NCBI GenBank assembly: GCA_934371915.1 | Contig: CAKROE010000076.1 | Coordinates: 1-11,279, forward strand | Source: an uncultured Blautia sp. | GTDB lineage: Bacteria > Bacillota > Clostridia > Lachnospirales > Lachnospiraceae | Length of the DNA: 11,279 nucleotides | Direction of reading: 5' to 3' | Shown: positions 1-7,449 of the stretch, in pieces | Position numbering within the stretch: position 1 is the first letter of the stretch | Layout: every line of letters starts with the position of its first letter | Made by a program: the position numbers and the translations under genes | Notes under the pieces: generated by a model | What the model saw: only the letters and a program-made list of their open reading frames with translations | Told to the model about the DNA's origin: nothing | Database searches by the model: none

Positions 1-195
1 CAGAACGGCTGCAAGAACAAGACCAAATTTCTACTCACTTCGCGCGCTGATAAGCCGCCATTCGCGCAAACTCGCTATGCTCAGACAGAGCGCTCGGTGA
101 CGGCAGCTAGCGCAAAGCTCGTAACGAAATTAGGTCAAGGTTCCTGCATCCGTCCCGTTATAGATGCTGCTGTATTTCAGCAATGTTTCACGTGA
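1..195 (+). other. GC-richer edge segment, open frame without start
   Basis: Frame 1 stays open for 64 codons from the window edge and ends at a TGA inside the first parS site. No start codon context is visible and I recognise no protein family. Positions about 45-120 are richer in G+C than the following AT-rich DNA. The reverse strand of 66-81 carries TGAGC-AT-AGCGAGTTTG, closely matching TGAGC-GTT-AGCGAGTTTG on the plus strand near 540-556, so this stretch is more likely a dispersed intergenic repeat than the tail of a gene. It does not look like the end of rsmG, the usual gene upstream of parA. Confidence 0.25.
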
Positions 196-199
196 AACA
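184..199. promoter_or_regulatory. parS: parS centromere site 1 (perfect)
   Basis: TGTTTCACGTGAAACA is an exact match to the 16-bp Bacillota parS consensus and sits in an 18-nt perfect palindrome (183-200). parS is the loading site for ParB, which then spreads as a CTP-dependent clamp. Location about 650 bp upstream of parA fits the usual origin-proximal clustering. Confidence 0.95.
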
Positions 200-353
200 T
201 AACTCGGCAGATATACTACAAGTACACGGCCTGTTACTGCCTTATATCTGTCAACAATGAAAATAGAAAACGTGATAATTGGCATGAAATTCATGACAAA
301 TAAGCTCAAATATTCTGCACTCACCTTAATATAGAGCTTGCTGTGCTTTTCAC

Positions 354-372
354 AATGTTTCACGGAAACATT
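354..372. promoter_or_regulatory. parS: parS-like site 2 with shortened spacer
   Basis: AATGTTTC and GAAACATT form perfect 8-bp arms, but the centre is ACG rather than ACGT, so the palindrome has lost one base compared with true parS. This would put the half-sites out of register for the ParB helix-turn-helix pair, so binding is probably reduced. Its position between two perfect sites suggests a decayed duplicate. Confidence 0.7.
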
Positions 373-411
373 CCCAAGTAGATGACACTTCTCTCGATTT
401 CCAATGCCCAT

Positions 412-640
412 CGATGCCTTATTTCACTACATGCTTATATATCAGCAATGAAAAGATATGGTGTGCGACAACCTCTGCAGGAGTTCGAGAAGTTCTTAGA
501 GATGTTCTGGCTGTGTTATGCGTAGGAAAACACACTGTTTGAGCGTTAGCGAGTTTGTGATTTCCTACGCATGTACTTAACAGACAGGTTATCTCATAGA
601 ACTACCGAACGACGAAGCCGTTGCCGCATACTATATTTTT
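412..640. other. Gene-free stretch between parS sites
   Basis: No supported coding frame is seen here on either strand. Its main content is the large imperfect palindrome listed separately. No DnaA-box cluster was found by eye. Confidence 0.6.
493..601. repeat. Large imperfect palindrome (hairpin element)
   Basis: The core arms ATGCGTAGGAAA (518-529) and TTTCCTACGCAT (561-572) are exact 12-bp complements. CACA (531-534) and TGTG (556-559) extend the stem inward. GAGAT (499-503) with ATCTC (591-595) and TTCT (493-496) with AGAA (598-601) extend it outward with gaps. The apical loop contains GAGCGTTAGCGAGTTTG, which resembles the reverse strand near 66-80. There is no U-tract, so an ordinary terminator is unlikely. 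A dispersed structured repeat fits better. Confidence 0.6.
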
Positions 641-739
641 TCAATTGCGTGAAATACAACATGTAAGCTGAAATAGAACTACATTCCCCACCTTGTTAAA
701 TATAAACAATAAATTTTTAAAATCTTTCTCGAAATTTAA

Positions 740-755
740 TGTTTCACGTGAAACA
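740..755. promoter_or_regulatory. parS: parS centromere site 3 (perfect), at parA promoter
   Basis: Exact 16-bp parS in a 20-nt perfect palindrome (738-757). It ends five bases before the predicted -35 of parA, so ParB loaded here would be well placed to affect RNA polymerase access, giving a possible autoregulatory link in addition to the centromere role. Confidence 0.95.
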
Positions 756-760
756 TTTTG

Positions 761-789
761 TGGAACAATAAAACTAAAAGTGCTATAAT
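761..789 (+). promoter_or_regulatory. Predicted promoter of the parA operon
   Basis: An extended -10 (TGC then TATAAT at 784-789) is preceded after 17 bp by TGGAAC (761-766), a weak match to TTGACA. The strong extended -10 compensates for the weak -35. Transcription should begin near 796 and serve the six-gene run to 7367, where gaps are too short for further obvious promoters. Confidence 0.7.
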
Positions 790-800
790 AATACCAGTGC

Positions 801-823
801 GCTATACAAACCAAATGTATAGC
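801..823 (+). promoter_or_regulatory. 5' leader hairpin of parA mRNA
   Basis: GCTATACA (801-808) and TGTATAGC (816-823) pair perfectly over 8 bp around a 7-nt loop. The hairpin starts a few bases after the predicted transcription start and ends 12 bases before the ribosome binding site. It could stabilise the 5' end or be a DNA operator. Neither can be decided from sequence. Confidence 0.55.
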
Positions 824-848
824 TGACATCCCGAAGGGAGGGTGAAAC

Positions 849-1616
849 TTGGGAAGAGTAATAGCAGTAGCCAACCAGAAAGGCGGCGTCGGTAAATCTA
901 CAACCGCAATCAATCTTTCTGCATGCCTTGCTGAAAAAGAAAAAAAAGTACTTACAATAGACATGGATCCACAGGGAAACACTACAAGTGGATTAGGAGT
1001 AGATAAAAATAATGTAGAGAACACATTATATGAATTACTCTTAGGAGAAGCAGAAGCCAAAAATACAATTGTAAAAGACGTAGTTGAAAACGTAGATCTG
1101 ATTCCATCTAATGTAAACTTGTCCGGAGCAGAGATTGAACTTATCGGTGTAGATGAAAAAGAATATATCTTAAAGAAAATCATTGATAAAGTTCGCAGAA
1201 AATACGATTATATCATTATTGACTGCCCGCCGTCATTAAATATGCTTACTATCAACGCACTGACGGCTGCAAACTCCGTATTAGTGCCAATTCAGTGCGA
1301 ATATTACGCGTTGGAAGGACTGTCCCAGCTGATACATACAATTGACCTCGTCAAAGACCGGCTGAACAAGAAACTTGTTATGGAAGGCGTCGTCTTTACT
1401 ATGTATGATGCAAGAACAAATCTTTCCCTGCAGGTTGTAGAAAATGTTAAGGATAATCTTCAGCAGAATATTTACAAAACGATTATTCCGCGAAATGTAA
1501 GACTGGCAGAGGCTCCAAGTTATGGACAGCCGATAACCTTATATGATACAAGATCCGCAGGCGCAGAGGCATACCGTCTTCTTGCAGAAGAAGTAATAAA
1601 CAGGGAGGATGAATAA
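849..1616 (+). CDS. parA: Chromosome-partitioning ATPase ParA (Soj)
   Basis: 255 aa, the usual length of short chromosomal ParA/Soj. The deviant Walker A motif KGGVGKST is at residues 11-18 with both lysines of the family, DMDPQGN follows at 38-44, and the Walker B region IIIDCPPS includes D125. ParA dimerises on ATP, binds nucleoid DNA non-specifically, and is released when ParB stimulates hydrolysis, which moves ParB-bound origins apart. The start is TTG at 849, supported by a GGGAGGG-type ribosome binding site at 836-842 and by the N-terminal sequence GRVIAVANQKGG. The gene is first in the operon and its stop overlaps the parB start by one base (TAATG), implying translational coupling. No large N-terminal HTH extension of the plasmid type is present. 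Confidence 0.97.
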   Translation: MGRVIAVANQKGGVGKSTTAINLSACLAEKEKKVLTIDMDPQGNTTSGLGVDKNNVENTLYELLLGEAEAKNTIVKDVVENVDLIPSNVNLSGAEIELIGVDEKEYILKKIIDKVRRKYDYIIIDCPPSLNMLTINALTAANSVLVPIQCEYYALEGLSQLIHTIDLVKDRLNKKLVMEGVVFTMYDARTNLSLQVVENVKDNLQQNIYKTIIPRNVRLAEAPSYGQPITLYDTRSAGAEAYRLLAEEVINREDE

Positions 1617-2557
1617 TGGCTGGAAAAAAGTCAGGACTTGGACGCGGCTTGGATGCACTGTTTCCGGAAAAAACAGTACAAAGCAAGCCAAAAGCAACAG
1701 TTAAAACTGTAAAACAAACAAAGACAGCTACAGTGGAGACAAAGAAAACCAGTCAGCAGGAAAACAGCAATGGTGCGAGAATGATGAAATTATCTATGAT
1801 CGAGCCAAACAGAGAACAGCCTCGTAAAAAGTTCGATGAAGATGCACTTCAGGAACTTGCAGAGTCTATTAAACAGTATGGAGTACTGCAACCTCTACTT
1901 GTGTCTGATAAAAAGGACTACTATGAGATCGTTGCCGGTGAAAGACGCTGGAGAGCTGCGAAACTTGCAGGACTGAAAGAAGTTCCGGTTGTAGTAAGAG
2001 AACTTTCCACTCAGGAAATAGTAGAAATCTCTCTTATTGAAAACATTCAGAGAGAAGACCTCAATCCAGTGGAAGAAGCGATGGCATATAAACGCCTGAT
2101 TGATGAGTTTCACATGAAACAAGATGAAATTGCAGAAAGAGTATCAAAGAGCAGGACAGCAGTAACCAACTCTATGAGACTTTTGAAACTGGATGCACGT
2201 GTACAGCAGATGATGGTTGATGAGATGATTTCAGCCGGACATGCAAGAGCAATTCTTGCAATTGAGGATCCAGAGAAACAGTACACGATTGCAATGAAAG
2301 TATTTGATGAAAAACTCAGCGTACGTGAAACTGAAAAACTGGTAAAAGCAGTACTTACACCGACAAAGAAAAAAGATAAAGTCACAAATCCGGCAGAAGA
2401 TGCCATTTATGAAAGTCTTGAGGAAAGAATGAAAGGAATCACCGGAACACGTGTATTCATTCACCGCAAGAAAAATAACAAAGGAAAAATAGAAATCGAA
2501 TACTATTCCAGAGATGACCTGGACAGAATCATTGATTTATTTGAATCCATTGGTTAA
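1616..2557 (+). CDS. parB: Chromosome-partitioning protein ParB (Spo0J)
   Basis: 313 aa. The N terminus carries GLGRGLDALF (residues 7-16), the basic segment that stimulates ParA ATPase. A lysine-, threonine- and glutamine-rich linker (about 17-55) is followed by the ParB/Srx-type CTP-binding domain with QPLLV (92-96), GERRWRAA (108-115) and ENIQREDLNPVEEA (142-155). A helix-turn-helix for parS recognition lies at about 169-196, and a C-terminal dimerisation domain ends with KIEIEYYSRDDLDRIIDLF. It is somewhat longer than B. subtilis Spo0J because of the linker. The ATG overlaps the parA stop and has GGGAGG at 1603-1608. The protein should load at the parS sites upstream and also recruit SMC. 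Confidence 0.97.
   Translation: MAGKKSGLGRGLDALFPEKTVQSKPKATVKTVKQTKTATVETKKTSQQENSNGARMMKLSMIEPNREQPRKKFDEDALQELAESIKQYGVLQPLLVSDKKDYYEIVAGERRWRAAKLAGLKEVPVVVRELSTQEIVEISLIENIQREDLNPVEEAMAYKRLIDEFHMKQDEIAERVSKSRTAVTNSMRLLKLDARVQQMMVDEMISAGHARAILAIEDPEKQYTIAMKVFDEKLSVRETEKLVKAVLTPTKKKDKVTNPAEDAIYESLEERMKGITGTRVFIHRKKNNKGKIEIEYYSRDDLDRIIDLFESIG
2106..2121. promoter_or_regulatory. Possible intragenic parS-like site in parB
   Basis: AGTTTCACATGAAACA matches 14 of 16 parS bases. One change is at the outer edge and one is at the central CpG. It encodes FHMK within the ParB open frame, so coding constraint could explain it. B. subtilis has a true parS inside spo0J, though at a different place in the gene. 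Confidence 0.35.
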
Positions 2558-2569
2558 AAGGAGTATGAT

Positions 2570-3109
2570 ATGAGTACAATTTTTGATAGTATGGGTATTG
2601 ACTCCGGAATCGTCATTATTGTATTACTGGTTATCGTAATCATTCTGATTGGATTTATGATCAGTAATGGCATGCGCCTTACACGACTGGAAAGAAAATA
2701 CAAAATGTTTATGAAAGGAAGCGACGCACAATCCTTAGAAAAAACGTTTGTACGTAAATTTGCTCAGATTGACAGATTGTATGAAGCAAAAGAAGACCAT
2801 GAACATGCAATCAAAGCACTGGAACAGCATTTTAAAATTATTTTCAGCAAATATGGCGTAGAGAAATATGATGCATTTGATGATGTAGGTGGTAAACTCA
2901 GTTTTGCGCTTGCATTGTTGGATAAAGACAATACCGGCCTGATCTTGAATGCAGTACACAGTCGAGACAACTGTTTCCTTTATTTAAAGGAAATCGTTAA
3001 AGGCGAATCTTATGTAATGCTCAGTCAGGAAGAAGTGGAGGCTTTGCGTAAGGCAGTAAACTTTGGACTTGCCAATATCAGTGAAGAAGAAAGTGGTATA
3101 GAAAAATAA
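2570..3109 (+). CDS. DUF4446 family membrane-anchored protein
   Basis: 179 aa. One hydrophobic segment at about residues 13-32 (IVIIVLLVIVIILIGFMI) anchors the protein. It is followed by a positively charged, probably cytoplasmic region with a heptad-like helical stretch (about 36-92), then a compact domain containing a DDVGGKLSFALALLD stretch and LNAVHSRDNCFLYLKEI. This matches my memory of DUF4446, a family commonly found next to parB in Clostridia. No biochemical role is established to my knowledge. A good AAGGAG ribosome binding site (2558-2563) and a 12-bp gap after parB place it in the same transcript. The location suggests a link to segregation or cell-cycle membrane functions, but this is inference from context only. 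Confidence 0.85.
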   Translation: MSTIFDSMGIDSGIVIIVLLVIVIILIGFMISNGMRLTRLERKYKMFMKGSDAQSLEKTFVRKFAQIDRLYEAKEDHEHAIKALEQHFKIIFSKYGVEKYDAFDDVGGKLSFALALLDKDNTGLILNAVHSRDNCFLYLKEIVKGESYVMLSQEEVEALRKAVNFGLANISEEESGIEK

Positions 3110-3112
3110 AGA

Positions 3113-3128
3113 GACAGTAGAAACTGTC
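3113..3128 (+). promoter_or_regulatory. Short hairpin directly upstream of serS RBS
   Basis: GACAGT (3113-3118) pairs with ACTGTC (3123-3128) around AGAA. The stem ends one base before the AGGAGG of serS (3130-3134 region). Only 32 bp separate the two genes, so there is no room for a T-box. The hairpin may influence initiation or mark an RNA-processing point. Confidence 0.4.
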
Positions 3129-3141
3129 AGGAGGAGAAATT

Positions 3142-4437
3142 ATGTTAGACATTAAATTCGTGAGAGAAAATCCGGAAATCGTAAAACAGAACATCCGCAA
3201 CAAATTCCAGGACAACAAACTGGAACTGGTTGATAAAGTAATCGCACTGGACAAAGAAAACAGAGAAATCAAACAGGAAGTCGAAGCACTCAGAGCTGAA
3301 AGAAACAAAATTTCCAAACAGATCGGTGCACTGATGGGACAGGGCAAACGTGAAGAAGCAGAAGAAGTAAAGAAACAGGTCGCAGCATCCGGCGCGCGTA
3401 TTGATGAACTTTCTGCAAGAGAAAAAGAAGTAGAAGAAGAACTTCTGAAAAATATGATGGTTATTCCGAATATCATCGATCCATCTGTTCCGATTGGTAA
3501 AGATGACAGCGAAAACGTTGAAATTGAAAAATTTGGTGAGCCGGTTGTTCCGGATTACGAAATTCCATATCATACAGAAATTATGGAAAACTTTGACGGA
3601 ATTGATCTTGACAGCGCAAGACGTGTTGCAGGTAATGGATTCTACTATCTGATGGGAGATATTGCAAGACTTCATTCCGCAGTTATTGCATATGCAAGAG
3701 ATTTCATGATAAACAGAGGATTTACTTATTGTGTACCGCCTTTCATGATCAGAAGCAACGTTGTAACAGGTGTAATGAGTTTCGCAGAAATGGATGCCAT
3801 GATGTATAAAATCGAAGGTGAAGACCTTTACCTGATCGGTACAAGTGAGCATTCTATGATCGGTAAATTTATAGATCAGATTGTTCCTGAAGAAGAACTG
3901 CCAAAAACACTTACAAGCTATTCTCCATGTTTCCGTAAAGAAAAGGGTGCTCATGGTCTTGAGGAGAGAGGTGTTTACCGTATCCACCAGTTTGAAAAAC
4001 AGGAAATGATCGTTGTCTGCAAACCGGAAGAAAGCCCGATGTGGTTTGATAAACTGTGGCAGAACACTGTTGATCTGTTCCGTTCTCTGGACATCCCGGT
4101 ACGTACACTGGAATGCTGCTCCGGTGACCTGGCAGACCTGAAAGTAAAATCCCTTGATGTAGAAGCATGGTCTCCACGCCAGAAGAAATACTTCGAGGTA
4201 GGAAGCTGCTCTAACCTTGGCGATGCACAGGCTCGTCGTCTGAGAATCCGTGTAAATGGCAAAGATGGCAAGAAATACCTTGCTCATACCTTAAATAACA
4301 CTGTAGTAGCACCTCCGAGAATGCTGATCGCATTTTTGGAAAACAACCTGAATGCAGACGGATCTGTAAATATTCCGGAAGCACTGCAGCCATACATGGG
4401 CGGCATGAAAAAGATTGAGAAAAAGACCCAGGCATAA
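3142..4437 (+). CDS. serS: Seryl-tRNA synthetase
   Basis: 431 aa, typical bacterial length. It charges tRNA-Ser with serine in the cytoplasm. The N-terminal part (about 1-110), starting MLDIKFVRENPEIV and rich in charged heptads (ALDKENREIKQEVEAL), is the antiparallel coiled-coil arm that grips the long variable arm of tRNA-Ser. The class II core follows: the serine-binding TSEH segment, motif 2 (SPCFRKEKGAHG with R265, then YRIHQFEKQE) and motif 3 ending at R393. Motif 3 reads NNTVVAPPR instead of the NGSGLAVGR seen in E. coli-type enzymes, and SNLGDAQARR replaces SNFxDFQARR. The catalytic arginines are kept, so activity is expected. The strong RBS is 3129-3134. Confidence 0.97.
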   Translation: MLDIKFVRENPEIVKQNIRNKFQDNKLELVDKVIALDKENREIKQEVEALRAERNKISKQIGALMGQGKREEAEEVKKQVAASGARIDELSAREKEVEEELLKNMMVIPNIIDPSVPIGKDDSENVEIEKFGEPVVPDYEIPYHTEIMENFDGIDLDSARRVAGNGFYYLMGDIARLHSAVIAYARDFMINRGFTYCVPPFMIRSNVVTGVMSFAEMDAMMYKIEGEDLYLIGTSEHSMIGKFIDQIVPEEELPKTLTSYSPCFRKEKGAHGLEERGVYRIHQFEKQEMIVVCKPEESPMWFDKLWQNTVDLFRSLDIPVRTLECCSGDLADLKVKSLDVEAWSPRQKKYFEVGSCSNLGDAQARRLRIRVNGKDGKKYLAHTLNNTVVAPPRMLIAFLENNLNADGSVNIPEALQPYMGGMKKIEKKTQA

Positions 4438-4454
4438 GGGTACGGAGGTATATT

Positions 4455-5324
4455 TTGCACAGCTTTTTAAAAGCAATCGGTTTTTCTCAAATCAGTAAAC
4501 GAGAACAGATGAAAAAAATTATTCTCGATGTCATCAAAAATTATGATACAAAGAATGTTATTAAGGATTACCCTGATGGAACATTTGCTGAGTTTTCGAG
4601 AAACTATGGAAACGATTGTGGAATCACTGTTTGCGGACAGTATGATGAGGAAGACAGATTCCATGTGGAGTACTATTATCCATTCTTTCGTGGAGCAGGA
4701 GTTACGACACAGGAATCAGTTACGGTAGAAAAGCATGTAGATAAGAATGCTTTTTCCGGAGCATGTGATGATCTGCGAATTGGAATCACATTGATCTTTT
4801 ATCTTCAGAATGCTGCCGAATATATGAAGGAAAGCGGAAAAGAAAAAATTGATAATCATCCATTGATTTTATCAGGACTTGCGGGAGAGGGAAAAATCCT
4901 TTTCCCAGTCCTCAAAGATAAAGAAGCTGTCAAGGTGGAGCAGGAATCTGCAAAGAACAGAAGTTCCATGATTGCCGCAGCCAGAAATGGTGATGAAGAG
5001 GCAATGGAAAATCTGACAATGGAAGAAATGGATACGTATTCCATGATTTCAACCAGAATTGTGAATGAAGATATTCTTTCTATTGTAGATTCCTATTTTA
5101 TGCCTTACGGAATCCAGTGTGATCAGTACAGCATACTGGGCGAAATTCTGGAAGTGCATACAGTCAGCAATATTGTCACAGATGAGGAACTGGTTCAGAT
5201 GACTATAGAGAGCAACAATATGCAGTTCGATGTGTGTATTAACCGAAAAGATCTTCTGGGAGACCCACAAGTGGGCAGAAGATTTAAAGGCACTGTCTGG
5301 CTGCAGGGGCAGTTGCAATTTTAG
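4455..5324 (+). CDS. DUF3881-like protein of unknown function
   Basis: 289 aa, soluble, with no signal peptide or membrane segment. The start is TTG at 4455, fixed by CGGAGG at 4443-4448 with six bases of spacing and by the N terminus MHSFLKAIGFS, which I recall as typical of the DUF3881 family of Clostridia. An acidic middle part (about 160-195, including KNRSSMIAAARNGDEEAMEN) may be a flexible linker or a short helical repeat joining two domains. The C-terminal half (SIVDSYFMPYGIQCDQYSIL, then EILEV) resembles a small beta-rich module ending in GTVWLQG. It lies 17 bp after serS and 15 bp before the sulfatase-fold gene, so all are probably co-transcribed. No catalytic motif is visible and no function is assigned. 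Confidence 0.75.
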   Translation: MHSFLKAIGFSQISKREQMKKIILDVIKNYDTKNVIKDYPDGTFAEFSRNYGNDCGITVCGQYDEEDRFHVEYYYPFFRGAGVTTQESVTVEKHVDKNAFSGACDDLRIGITLIFYLQNAAEYMKESGKEKIDNHPLILSGLAGEGKILFPVLKDKEAVKVEQESAKNRSSMIAAARNGDEEAMENLTMEEMDTYSMISTRIVNEDILSIVDSYFMPYGIQCDQYSILGEILEVHTVSNIVTDEELVQMTIESNNMQFDVCINRKDLLGDPQVGRRFKGTVWLQGQLQF

Positions 5325-5339
5325 AATTGAGGATAAGAA

Positions 5340-7367
5340 ATGAAGGAACTGAAAAATAGAGGCAGGCAGAGATGGAGGGATTATATCTGCCTGTTCGTTT
5401 CGTTTTTATTTGTTTTATATTTTGGATTTAATTATAAAAGTATCATATACGACTCAAACACTTTGGGAAATGGAATAAAAATATTTGTTCTTGCAGGCCT
5501 GTGGGCAATCGGCACAGTACTTATTTTTGTAAAACTGGAAGTAAAAGAAAAGATCGGTCGGATCATAAATATCCTGTATGTGATTTTGTCTCCATGTTTC
5601 ATTTTTCTGAATATGGAAGCAGCTACATTTACAATGGGAAAAAGCTTTTCCGGATTGAATAAAAGTCTTTTGCTTTTTAATATAGGTTTTATTTTAATAT
5701 TAGAATTGATATGTATTGTTCTTACAAACAGAATACGACTGGGAACTGACATTTGCGCTTTTATATGTGTTATGTTCAATATTGCAAACCATTTTATATA
5801 TGAGTTCAGAGGAACTCCGATCATTGCCTCTGATATTGCAACTATAAGCACAGCGGCAGAGGTTGCGTCTTCATACGAAATAAAATTTAACTGGTATTTG
5901 CTGGTTACACTGTTGCTTCTGTTTGATTTCTTTATGGTTGGCAGAGTTATAAAATGTAAACCTGTTTTCAGTAAAAAGAAATTTCGACTTTGCGGAATCA
6001 TTGTAATGGCCATTATATCGGTAGTAGGTGTACAACAATTCATCCTTTCGGATTATCTTGATAATCATGGGCTGAATCTGAGTCTGTTTAACCCAATGAG
6101 AAGTTATCGAACATATGGCAGTATTGCAGGTTTTTCACGAAGCATTCATTATTCTATACTGAAAAAACCAGAAGGCTACAGCCTCGAAAAAGTCGAAGAA
6201 ATTACTTCAAAATATGAATCAGATACAGTGGATAAAACCAAGGAACATCCGAATGTGATCGTGGTGATCAATGAAGCATTTTCAGATCTGAAGACACTGG
6301 GTGACTTTGAAACAAACGAAGATTATATGCCGTTTATCCATGGACTGATGAATGATAAAAATTGTGTAAGCGGTACAACGTATGCGTCTATTGTAGGCGG
6401 ACAGACAGCAAATACAGAATACGAATTTCTGACGGGAAATTCACTTGCATTTCTGCCGACGGGCTCGGTTGCATTCCAGCTTTTTGTAAAAGATGCAATG
6501 CCGTCACTTGTGACACAGCTTCAGGATGAAGAGTACATGGGAAGTACTGCGATTCATCTTCATCGAGCAAGCAATTACAGACGTGACAGAGCGTATCCGT
6601 TGCTTGGATTTAAAAACTTCTACAATTATGATACGGTAACGACTCCGATAGAAAAACTGAGACATTATGCTACAGATGCAGGTTCTTATCAGCGTATCAT
6701 TGAAGATTTTGAAAGCTATAAGAAGGATTCAGATGATCCGTATCTTGGATATGTCATGACAGTGCAGAATCACAGCCCGTTTATCAGCAGAGGTGATGAA
6801 AATTATACTCAGACAATTTCACTTAAAGACATAAAAGCAGAAGACGTAGAAACATATCTGAGCCTGATTAAATTGTCAGATGATGCTTTTAAAGATATGG
6901 TGGAATATTTCAAAAATGTAGATGAACCGACTGTGATATTTATGACAGGAGATCATCAGCCGAGGATTAACGATGCTTCCATGAATGCACTTACAAAGGG
7001 GCAATATAAGAACTGGAATGATGAAGAAATGATGCGTCATCGTTATGCGATTCCTTTTATGATCTGGGCAAACTATGACATTGGTGGTCAGAAAGTAGAG
7101 CAGACCAGCATGAATTACCTTCAGACACTTCTCATGGAAACGACAGGAAGTGAACTGACCGGTTTTCAGAAATATCAGCAGGATCTGCAGAAGGAGATTC
7201 CGGTACTGACAGGAAACGGGTATGTCGGAGCTGACGGAAAGTTCTATGAGCTGAATGATGAGACATCACCATATTATTCATTACTTCAGGACTATTCGAT
7301 CTTGCAGTATAATGATCTGGTTGATACAAAAAATCGTGATAACGACTTTTTCAATCTTCAAAAATAA
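5340..7367 (+). CDS. LtaS-like sulfatase-fold phosphoglycerol transferase
   Basis: 675 aa. Six or seven hydrophobic segments (about 14-32, 46-65, 75-92, 109-128, 137-153, 185-203, 217-235) precede an extracellular sulfatase/alkaline-phosphatase-fold domain. The metal and catalytic set of lipoteichoic acid synthases is visible: NEAF with E312, GGQTANTEYE with T356 as the likely nucleophile, NHSPF with H478, and GDHQP with D538 and H539. Such enzymes (COG1368) move glycerol-phosphate from phosphatidylglycerol onto a glycolipid, polymer or glycan. With more N-terminal segments than the five of S. aureus LtaS, and an asparagine- and aspartate-rich C-terminal tail, the acceptor is uncertain, so I give no ltaS symbol. 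The RBS (GAGG, 5329-5332) is weaker than those upstream. It is the last gene of the operon. Confidence 0.88.
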   Translation: MKELKNRGRQRWRDYICLFVSFLFVLYFGFNYKSIIYDSNTLGNGIKIFVLAGLWAIGTVLIFVKLEVKEKIGRIINILYVILSPCFIFLNMEAATFTMGKSFSGLNKSLLLFNIGFILILELICIVLTNRIRLGTDICAFICVMFNIANHFIYEFRGTPIIASDIATISTAAEVASSYEIKFNWYLLVTLLLLFDFFMVGRVIKCKPVFSKKKFRLCGIIVMAIISVVGVQQFILSDYLDNHGLNLSLFNPMRSYRTYGSIAGFSRSIHYSILKKPEGYSLEKVEEITSKYESDTVDKTKEHPNVIVVINEAFSDLKTLGDFETNEDYMPFIHGLMNDKNCVSGTTYASIVGGQTANTEYEFLTGNSLAFLPTGSVAFQLFVKDAMPSLVTQLQDEEYMGSTAIHLHRASNYRRDRAYPLLGFKNFYNYDTVTTPIEKLRHYATDAGSYQRIIEDFESYKKDSDDPYLGYVMTVQNHSPFISRGDENYTQTISLKDIKAEDVETYLSLIKLSDDAFKDMVEYFKNVDEPTVIFMTGDHQPRINDASMNALTKGQYKNWNDEEMMRHRYAIPFMIWANYDIGGQKVEQTSMNYLQTLLMETTGSELTGFQKYQQDLQKEIPVLTGNGYVGADGKFYELNDETSPYYSLLQDYSILQYNDLVDTKNRDNDFFNLQK

Positions 7368-7404
7368 AGGTCTTGTTTTTTAAAGAAAGATATAGTACAA
7401 TTTT

Positions 7405-7435
7405 ATGTGGAGTAGCGCAATGTGCTGCTCCATAT
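7405..7435 (+). terminator. Hairpin at end of the par-serS operon
   Basis: TGGAGTAGC (7408-7416) pairs with GCTGCTCCA (7424-7432) around GCAATGT, and the stem can be extended with A/T and G-U pairs. It follows the last stop by 40 bases. The downstream run is ATATTAAAT rather than a clean U-tract, so termination may be partial or the hairpin may protect the 3' end. Confidence 0.5.
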
Positions 7436-7449
7436 TAAATAATATATGT

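Noticed and set aside
130..411. Minus-strand 93-codon frame over the parS region
   Set aside because: It covers a parS and the parS-like site (NVSVKH and YVSRET are parS read as protein), has a weak start signal and resembles no family. A chance frame is more likely.
1..848. Replication origin with DnaA boxes
   Set aside because: The parS cluster implies proximity to oriC, but no cluster of TTATNCACA-type boxes was found by eye in the window.
641..1183. Minus-strand 180-codon frame opposite parA
   Set aside because: It is serine/threonine/phenylalanine-rich as expected from the antisense of a coding region, and it crosses the promoter and parS.
2317..2332. Second possible parS inside parB (right half GTGAAAC)
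   Set aside because: Only one half-site is kept (about 9 of 16 bases match), as expected for a coding sequence by chance.
3110..3141. T-box riboswitch for serS
   Set aside because: The gap is 32 bp and lacks the T-box sequence and specifier stem. Only a small hairpin is present.
3145..4287. Minus-strand 380-codon frame opposite serS
   Set aside because: serS is unambiguous on the plus strand. The antisense frame is cysteine- and phenylalanine-rich shadow sequence with no family features.
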